This document shows positions 57,705 through 64,000 of a DNA stretch of 64,000 bases, in pieces. A model generated the notes under the pieces. That model saw only the letters and a program-made list of their open reading frames with translations, did no database searches and was not told the origin of the DNA. Every line of letters begins with the position of its first letter. Positions within the stretch are counted from its first letter, which is position 1. A program made the translations under genes and the position numbers. Origin of the DNA: Gemella haemolysans. Lineage in GTDB: Bacteria; Bacillota; Bacilli; Staphylococcales; Gemellaceae. The stretch lies in NCBI RefSeq assembly GCF_001553035.1, contig NZ_KQ959965.1, forward strand, positions 1-64,000, written 5' to 3'.

Positions 57705-59966
57705 ATGGGCATAAAATATAACTGGATATATCCAAATTATGATGAAAATTTTATCAAAGAATTAGAATCTTATAGTATTTCTACAAATATCGCCAAAATA
57801 TTAAATGCAAGAAATATTACAGATATGAATTCCGTTAAAAAGTATTTCTCTGATGAATATGAAGAAGGTTATGATCCATTTTTAATGCATGATATGCAAA
57901 AAGCTGTAGATAGGATAAATGAAGCTATAGAAAATGAAGAGAAAATTCTTGTCTATGGAGATTATGATGCAGATGGAATTACATCAACAGTGTTATTAGT
58001 AGAAACATTAATATCTATGGGGGCAAATGTATCCTCCTATATTCCAAATCGATTTGAGGAAGGGTATGGCCCAAACAAAGAAGCTTTTACAAAGATTATT
58101 GATTCAGGAATAACTCTAATTATTACTGTCGACAACGGAATTGCAGGTGTAGAAGAAGTTGATTTAGCTAATGAATTAGGTTGTGATGTTATTGTAACAG
58201 ACCACCATAAAATTCAAGATACTATACCTAATGCATATGCAATAATTCATCCTGAACATCCAGAAGGTAACTATCCATTCAAGAAATTAGCTGGAGTAGG
58301 GGTTGCTTTTAAACTAGCCCACGCATTATTGGAAATCTTCCCTGATTTCTTATTGGATTTAGTTGCAATTGGTACAATAGCAGATATGGTCTCAATTACA
58401 GATGAAAATAGAATATTTGTAAAACAGGGACTAGAATTAATAAATGATGACCCTCGAATAGGTCTTAAGATGCTACTTGAATTATCAGGTATAGATACAA
58501 AAATCGATGAGCAAACTGTAGGTTTTTATATAGCACCTAAATTAAATTCTATCGGTAGAATGGATAGCGCTAAATTAGGATTAACTTTTCTTATGGCAGA
58601 GGAGCCTGTAACAGCAAGAGCTTTAGCTGAACAGATTGAACAATATAATATTCAACGAAAACAAGTTACAGAAGATATAGTAAAAGACGTAATAAGTAAA
58701 ATTGAAAATTCAGAAAAAAAACAAAAGAATGTTATTATGGTTTCTGGTGAATACCACGAAGGAGTACTAGGCATTGTAGCATCGAATATTGTTGAAAAAT
58801 ACCAGAAACCAGTTTTTATTATGAACGAAAAAGAAGGGGTACTTAAGGGCTCTGCGAGAAGTATTTTTGATTTTAATATCTACATAGCAATGAACAAAAT
58901 ATCAGATTTATTCTTAGCATTCGGTGGTCATACATTGGCTGCTGGTTTCTCTTTTGAAAAATCTAATTTTGAAAAGATTGAAGAATTTTTAGATAAGGAA
59001 TTTGAAGAATTTAAACAAAATAATGATTTGAAAGCTAATAAGAATATCGATATTGTTACTTCATTAGAAGATATTAGTTATCAATTTCTAAATTCATTAG
59101 ATGCTCTAAAACCATATGGTATGGATTTTGAAAAACCTACTGTATTAATAGAAAATGCAATGGTTCTGAATAAAACACACTTTGGTTCTGAAAAACAATA
59201 TTTAAGATTAACAATAGCAGATGAGGTTGGAAATTTAGACTGTATTACTTTTAAAGACAGTGTAACCTTTGATAAAGTTGAGAAAAACGATATTATTGAC
59301 TTATTGTGTAACATAGATAAAAATAACTTTAATGGTCGTACAAAATTACAGGCTCATATTATAGATATACATATTAAAGAATTTTTATTCGAAGATTTGA
59401 GATTCATAAACTATGATATTGCAAATATTGATACCAATTGTTTAAAACTCTCTAAACACAGAGATGATAAAGATAATAATTTCTATCAATATAAGGATTT
59501 AGATAGCTTAATAGACAAGGAATTTGAATATATTTATTTACTAGATATACCAACTTCTAAAGAATATCTATACAAAATAATAAATCTAAAACCTAAAAAA
59601 GTGTTTTTAATATGTGAAGAGAAACAAGTTTTATCTGACGTATATCTTATTGATAAAAATAGATTAATTAAATTATTTAATCTAATACTTTCAACAAATA
59701 ACAAACAAATAAACGTAGCTCAACAATTAGATCAATTACTAGTGGTATTAAAAACAAATGTAGATAGTTTAAAAATTATGATTCAAATTTTTAAAGAACT
59801 AGAGTTAATTAATTTTGTAAATAACACTATAATACTTAATCCAGATTATAAAACTGTTGATTTGAAAAAATCATCAAGTTTTATAAGAATGGAAAATATA
59901 TTTGAAGTTGAAAAGTTACTTTTAAAAGAGAGTATTACTAATATTAATAAAATACTTGAAGTTTAA
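57705..59966 (+). CDS. recJ: Single-stranded-DNA exonuclease RecJ
   Basis: 5'-3' single-strand exonuclease, 753 residues, in recombination and repair. Seen: DHH motifs (VYGDYDADGITST, ITVDNGIAG, VTDHHK, GTIADMV), DHHA1 motif (FGGHTLAAGFSF), and an OB-fold region near 450-560. A long C-terminal domain, as in Bacillus RecJ, is present. Ribosome site AAGAGGTG. Confidence 0.95.
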   Translation: MGIKYNWIYPNYDENFIKELESYSISTNIAKILNARNITDMNSVKKYFSDEYEEGYDPFLMHDMQKAVDRINEAIENEEKILVYGDYDADGITSTVLLVETLISMGANVSSYIPNRFEEGYGPNKEAFTKIIDSGITLIITVDNGIAGVEEVDLANELGCDVIVTDHHKIQDTIPNAYAIIHPEHPEGNYPFKKLAGVGVAFKLAHALLEIFPDFLLDLVAIGTIADMVSITDENRIFVKQGLELINDDPRIGLKMLLELSGIDTKIDEQTVGFYIAPKLNSIGRMDSAKLGLTFLMAEEPVTARALAEQIEQYNIQRKQVTEDIVKDVISKIENSEKKQKNVIMVSGEYHEGVLGIVASNIVEKYQKPVFIMNEKEGVLKGSARSIFDFNIYIAMNKISDLFLAFGGHTLAAGFSFEKSNFEKIEEFLDKEFEEFKQNNDLKANKNIDIVTSLEDISYQFLNSLDALKPYGMDFEKPTVLIENAMVLNKTHFGSEKQYLRLTIADEVGNLDCITFKDSVTFDKVEKNDIIDLLCNIDKNNFNGRTKLQAHIIDIHIKEFLFEDLRFINYDIANIDTNCLKLSKHRDDKDNNFYQYKDLDSLIDKEFEYIYLLDIPTSKEYLYKIINLKPKKVFLICEEKQVLSDVYLIDKNRLIKLFNLILSTNNKQINVAQQLDQLLVVLKTNVDSLKIMIQIFKELELINFVNNTIILNPDYKTVDLKKSSSFIRMENIFEVEKLLLKESITNINKILEV

Positions 59967-59988
59967 TGTAAATTAGAAGGAGATTTAA

Positions 59989-60615
59989 ATGAAAATTTTA
60001 TACTTTTGGGATGCGTACTGTGGTTGGTGTTATGGATTCGATAAAATATTCACTAAATTTTATGAGAATCATACAGATGTAGAAATTGAAATAATTTCTG
60101 GTGGATTATTCATTGGAGATAATAGTAAAAGAATCAAAGAATATAGATATTTCCAGGAAGGAAATAAAAAAATATCTGAAATGTATAATGTAGAATTTGG
60201 AGAAAAATATAACGAAATACTTGAAGAAGGTGAAATGGTATTAAACTCTGTTCATCCTGCAATTGCTATGGATATGATAAAAGAGCTAATTCCTAATTCA
60301 CAAATCTTACACTTTGCATATGACGTTCAATGCAAATTCTTTATTGAAGGAAAAAGTCTTAGCGATGTTCAAACATATGTAGAATTGTGTGAAAAATATG
60401 GACTAGATAGCTATGATCTTGCTCTAAAATTAACAATTGCGTTTAAAAATTCTAATCCTATTCACCCTGATTTTATAAGAACTTTAAATCTTGGGATCGA
60501 ATCATATCCAACAGCAGTTATGGAAAAAGATGGAGAATACTATGATCTAAGAGGATATGCTACAGTTCCAGAAGATATCGAGACACATTATAATTTAATC
60601 ACTAAAAGATTTTAA
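59989..60615 (+). CDS. DsbA-family thioredoxin-fold protein
   Basis: 208 residues. Active site FWDAYCGWCYGF with CxxC at 11-14, an inserted helical domain in the middle, and the cis-Pro in ESYPTAV. No signal peptide is seen, so it is cytosolic, like FrnE/YjbH-type proteins. The exact role cannot be told. Ribosome site AGAAGGAG. Confidence 0.82.
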   Translation: MKILYFWDAYCGWCYGFDKIFTKFYENHTDVEIEIISGGLFIGDNSKRIKEYRYFQEGNKKISEMYNVEFGEKYNEILEEGEMVLNSVHPAIAMDMIKELIPNSQILHFAYDVQCKFFIEGKSLSDVQTYVELCEKYGLDSYDLALKLTIAFKNSNPIHPDFIRTLNLGIESYPTAVMEKDGEYYDLRGYATVPEDIETHYNLITKRF

Positions 60616-60668
60616 TTATTTATATTAATTATTTTTTCATTGTGGCAAATTTATGAACAAAATTTACT

Positions 60669-60735
60669 AGGGGTAATTCCTATGAATTCAGTATTTTATA
60701 TGCTAAATTCATAGGGATCACCTCTAATTTTTTTT
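60669..60735 (+). terminator. Terminator after DsbA-like gene
   Basis: AGGGGT ... CCTATGAATT / AAATTCATAGG ... ACCTCT long stem, followed by AATTTTTTTTT. Confidence 0.9.
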
Positions 60736-60753
60736 TATTTTTAACGTTTTCAC

Positions 60754-60814
60754 TTGTATATTTTATCCTGTTGTAGTATAATATGATTATCATTAATCGA
60801 TATTGATTATCATT
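60754..60814 (+). promoter_or_regulatory. Fur-type controlled promoter of the heme receptor gene
   Basis: TTGTAT (60754-60759), 17-base spacer, TATAAT (60777-60782). Just downstream, two copies of TGATTATCATT (60784-60794 and 60804-60814) lie 20 bases apart, matching the half-sites of the Fur box (TGATAATNATTATCA). Expression is thus expected under iron shortage. Confidence 0.75.
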
Positions 60815-60833
60815 GTTTTTATGGAGGAACAAC

Positions 60834-63800
60834 ATGAATAAAAAATATAATAATAAATTAATAATTGGATTAGCAGTACCTATCTGTTTAAGTATAGGTT
60901 CAGTTGATTTCAATTATTCTAAACTAAATCTTGATTCTAATGTAGTTTATGCACAAGATCAACAGAGTACAGGTTTTAAAGTCTACGAACCAGAAATTGG
61001 AGCAAGTGGATCACTAGAGATTTCCGTTGAAGGTCAAGATACTTCAGATACTTTATTTAAGAGATACTGGAATAAAATTGATAAATTATTAATAGATGGA
61101 AAAGACTTCGGATTTAATAGTGAGGCATCTTCTTCAAAAAACTATTCTTTATTTGATAATGTTATTTACGTTAATAATAGTGAAATAACTAATCATTATA
61201 ATAAACAAAATAAACATAAAATTGAATTTATTTTTAAAGATGGGTCAAAAGCTGTATATGAAGATAAAGGATATGTAGATCCAACCGCTAAACCAAAATT
61301 AATTAGTGAAGGTCTAAAAATCTTAGAACCACAAATAGATAACGATTCTCTAATCTTCTTCTTGGAAGGTTCTGATCTTTATAAAAACTACTGGTCAAAA
61401 GTAACTAAACTTACAGTAGATGGAAAAGATTTCGGATTCGATAAACAAAATACAAATAGTAAATATTATAAACTTTACGATGGTCAAGTTACTGCTGCAG
61501 ATAAAGCTATTACTGAACATTACAAAAAACAAGATAAGCACAAAATTGAGTTTACATTTGAAGATGGTTCTAAAACAACATATGAGGATACTGGTTATGT
61601 AGAGCCAAGTAATGAAGCTTCAACACCTACAAAAGATGTTTCTACTGATTCTAACAAACCTGTTTCAAATGCTAAATATACAATTTCTAAATTAGATCAA
61701 GGTAAAAACTGGAAAGATGAAAAACACTTAACATTAGAACTATCTGACACTTCAGTTTATGATAATTTTGTTGATGAAATTGCTAGTGTGACTCTAAATG
61801 GTACTACTGTAAATAAAGATGTTTTCAAAGATAAAGTAGAAACTTCAAAATATCTTGGAATTAGAATCTTTAACGAAGACTTAGTTAAGGCTTTAAAAGA
61901 TTCAGGCAATAAACTAGAGGTTAAACTTGTTGATGGAACTATCATTTCTTATCCAGCATCAACTGATAAAAAAGAAGAGGCGAAGCCTACAGAGCCAAAA
62001 CAAGATACGCCAGCTACTAGCGCATCATATGCTCAAAAAGATTTAGTTGCTAAAGTAGAAAAGAACGGGTACGGAGATGAATTAAACATTTCGCTTGTTG
62101 ATGGATTTAAAGCGGAAGATGTTCTTAAAAATACTAAAGAAGTAATTATTAACGGAAAAGCATTTGATAAATCACTATTCAGTAAAAACTGGAAAGATCA
62201 AATAGTTACTTTCGATGATGGTGGAGAAAGTCTTAAAGCATTTAAAGCTTGGAACTTTGATGGAGATAATACAATTGTATTTAAAGCAAATGACGGTAGT
62301 GAAAGTAAAACTTATACTACTGGTAATAAAGTAGTTGAAGAAAAACCAACACCAGAAAAAACTCCTGAAAAACAAGAAGAAAAAACTTATTCACTTACTG
62401 ATAAATTAGAAGATGGTGAATATACTTTAGGATTTAACGCTTTATACGCCGATGGAAGACAAGGTACTTCAATGTTAGAAGGATTCTTTGATAAAAATGT
62501 AAAATTAGTAGTTAAAGATGGAAAAATGAGTATTACAATGTTAAATACATTATTTGCTCATGGTTTATATGATTTTGCCATTCAAAATAAAGGTAAATGG
62601 GAATCAGGTGTGAAAGAAAACTTTGGCGAGAAGAATTCAGCGGGACAATACGACAGAGCGTTATTTACACTTCCGGTTGAAGATCTAGACCAAGTACACT
62701 TAGGTGGTGTTATAGTTTCTTATATGGGATCTTTAGAGAGTGATAAAGGAAACTTTGATAAATATACTACTGTTAAACTTAAATTTAAACCTGAGATTAA
62801 AAAAGGCTGGAATGGATTTGAATTAGTAGAGAAAAATAATGAAGAACGTAAGAAAAGCGATGACTTACTTCAGAAGAAATTAATAGCTAATGGGGTAGAT
62901 ACTAATAACGATGGTAAAGTAACTGAAGATGAATTAAAAAACTTCACTGGTGATATCAACATTGGATCATTAGAGATTGATGGAAAAGTTGATAAAGGTG
63001 CTATTTACAACTTAGATTTACTAAAACACATGGGACCTGGTGTTAAATCATTCTCATCTGATAGTAATAACTTTGGTGAATTACCAGAAGACTTATTCAA
63101 AAATGCAGTTAATATTGAGCGTATTAACTTAGGAGGAAATGGTGTTACTAAACTACCTGAAAACCTATTTGCTAATAACAAAAAATTAAAAACTGTGAAC
63201 TTATCTTCTAACAACTTAGGTAATATACCAGAAGGTTTATTTGCAAATAACTCTGAATTAGAATCTGTTGAGTTCAGTCAATCATGGCTATCAACATTAC
63301 CAGCGAATGTATTTGCTAACAATAAAAAGCTAAAAACAGTAAGTTTATCAAATAATAAGATTGTTTCACTTCCAAATGATTTATTTAAAAATAATACAGG
63401 TTTAACATTCTTATCTGTAACTGACAATGAACTTACTAAACTTCCTGACAGTGTTGCTAATTTAACTTCTTTAACACAGTTATATGCAGCTAACAACAAA
63501 TTAACATCACTTCCAGAAAATGGAGTTAATTTCACTAAATTAAATACTTTAGCTCTAAATAACAACCATATTTCTAGTTTATCTGATGATTTATGGAAAA
63601 CACTAGCAAAAAATAAAGCAACTGTAAGATTAGTAAATAACCAAATTAGTAATATACCACTAGAATTAATTAAAGCAAATGGTAGTCTACATATTCTTGA
63701 TATTGCTAATAACAATTTACCAGCAACATTACCGTATAATGATTCTGATACAAAACTATTAGGAATTTCTCCTGAAGTAACACAAGGTTACTATCCACAA

Positions 63801-64000
63801 AAACAAGCTATTGAATTAAATGTTGTAGCAAAAGATAATAAGATTACAATTCAACCTAAAGATGAAAAATTAACAATTCTTAATCTTCTACACTGGTATA
63901 GAGGTCGTTCTGAATTTTATGGCGGAGAAGGTATCTTACAAGGTTTAGAAAAATATAAAGAATTCCTAAGTAAACAAACAAAACCTATGGCCGAACTACT
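60834..64000 (+). CDS. Shr-like hemoglobin/heme-binding surface protein with NEAT and LRR domains (partial)
   Basis: An open frame from ATG 60834 (ribosome site TGGAGG) past the window end, 1055 residues seen. A signal peptide ends near VVYA-QD (residue 40). Then come four repeats of a beta-rich domain (about 47-146, 155-253, 282-372, 399-493), the first two close copies with DGKDFGF at 88 and 196; these resemble the HID/DUF1533 hemoglobin-interaction domains of Shr. A NEAT-like heme domain (about 526-650, TSMLEGFF) follows, then an EF-hand-like loop DTNNDGKVTEDEL (about 690), and LRRs of about 24 residues (760-975). The order matches streptococcal Shr and IlsA. The C-terminus, perhaps a second NEAT and an anchor, lies outside. 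Confidence 0.85.
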   Translation, partial: MNKKYNNKLIIGLAVPICLSIGSVDFNYSKLNLDSNVVYAQDQQSTGFKVYEPEIGASGSLEISVEGQDTSDTLFKRYWNKIDKLLIDGKDFGFNSEASSSKNYSLFDNVIYVNNSEITNHYNKQNKHKIEFIFKDGSKAVYEDKGYVDPTAKPKLISEGLKILEPQIDNDSLIFFLEGSDLYKNYWSKVTKLTVDGKDFGFDKQNTNSKYYKLYDGQVTAADKAITEHYKKQDKHKIEFTFEDGSKTTYEDTGYVEPSNEASTPTKDVSTDSNKPVSNAKYTISKLDQGKNWKDEKHLTLELSDTSVYDNFVDEIASVTLNGTTVNKDVFKDKVETSKYLGIRIFNEDLVKALKDSGNKLEVKLVDGTIISYPASTDKKEEAKPTEPKQDTPATSASYAQKDLVAKVEKNGYGDELNISLVDGFKAEDVLKNTKEVIINGKAFDKSLFSKNWKDQIVTFDDGGESLKAFKAWNFDGDNTIVFKANDGSESKTYTTGNKVVEEKPTPEKTPEKQEEKTYSLTDKLEDGEYTLGFNALYADGRQGTSMLEGFFDKNVKLVVKDGKMSITMLNTLFAHGLYDFAIQNKGKWESGVKENFGEKNSAGQYDRALFTLPVEDLDQVHLGGVIVSYMGSLESDKGNFDKYTTVKLKFKPEIKKGWNGFELVEKNNEERKKSDDLLQKKLIANGVDTNNDGKVTEDELKNFTGDINIGSLEIDGKVDKGAIYNLDLLKHMGPGVKSFSSDSNNFGELPEDLFKNAVNIERINLGGNGVTKLPENLFANNKKLKTVNLSSNNLGNIPEGLFANNSELESVEFSQSWLSTLPANVFANNKKLKTVSLSNNKIVSLPNDLFKNNTGLTFLSVTDNELTKLPDSVANLTSLTQLYAANNKLTSLPENGVNFTKLNTLALNNNHISSLSDDLWKTLAKNKATVRLVNNQISNIPLELIKANGSLHILDIANNNLPATLPYNDSDTKLLGISPEVTQGYYPQKQAIELNVVAKDNKITIQPKDEKLTILNLLHWYRGRSEFYGGEGILQGLEKYKEFLSKQTKPMAEL

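Noticed and set aside
62175-63715. Minus-strand open frames opposite the last 2 kb.
   Set aside because: They are opposite the clear, uninterrupted coding frame of the NEAT/LRR protein, with no start signals.

Overview
The window reads as chromosome of a low-GC Gram-positive bacterium of the class Bacilli. Support: AT-rich codon use, strong AGGAGG-type ribosome sites, TTGACA/TATAAT promoters, a T-box leader on alaS, lipobox and PASTA proteins, and Bacillus-like gene strings (rpsB-tsf-pyrH-frr; dnaX-ybaB-recR; yqhY-nusB-xseA-xseB-ispA; sufCDSUB; cca-dinG position-asnS-dnaD-nth; fmt-rsmB-rlmN-prpC-prkC; pcrA-ligA). Overall it resembles Gemella, but that genus call is inference from memory of gene content and style. 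No rRNA, tRNA, CRISPR array or prophage was seen.

Layout. 1-2800 (minus strand): a zinc/manganese ABC uptake operon behind a Zur-type operator, with a possible insertion-sequence end at the left edge. 2940-6690: translation genes rpsB and tsf, then pyrH, frr and two small conserved genes. 6712-7560 (minus): a pseudouridine synthase. 7719-12280: an XRE-cupin regulator and potABCD polyamine uptake. 12306-13627: a small accessory stretch with an FxLYD protein whose promoter spacer is a (TA)12 tract, a small membrane protein and a broken small gene. 13704-18836: dnaX, ybaB, recR, tkt and an S1-domain protein. 18843-21846: T-box and alaS. 21855-24982: yqhY to ispA. 25042-25480: an intergenic region with two terminators and a candidate structured RNA. 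25480-28390: glycerate kinase, an EamA exporter and a C39-like peptidase. 28486-33741: the SUF iron-sulfur operon. 33742-34488: a decayed glycosyltransferase. 34617-41627: ackA, cca, a DinG-position exonuclease, asnS, dnaD and nth. 41641-50715: lspA, ogt, fmt, rsmB, rlmN, the PP2C phosphatase/PASTA kinase pair and uvrC. 50745-60615: an FAH-family enzyme, recA, a 30-residue membrane peptide, pcrA, ligA, a LapA-domain protein, recJ and a DsbA-like protein. 60754-64000: a Fur-type promoter and a large Shr-like hemoglobin/heme surface protein cut by the window end.

Two themes stand out. First, DNA maintenance is dense here (dnaX, recR, xseAB, nth, ogt, uvrC, recA, pcrA, ligA, recJ), and three of these proteins have lost a classical module: DnaX has no zinc module, Nth has no Fe-S cysteines, and the DinG-position protein has no helicase motifs. 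Second, metal acquisition brackets the window, with a Zur-controlled operon on the left and a Fur-controlled heme receptor on the right. The best leads for follow-up are the reduced Nth, the DinG-position exonuclease, the DnaX zinc-module loss, the (TA)12 promoter and the candidate structured RNA at 25053-25313.
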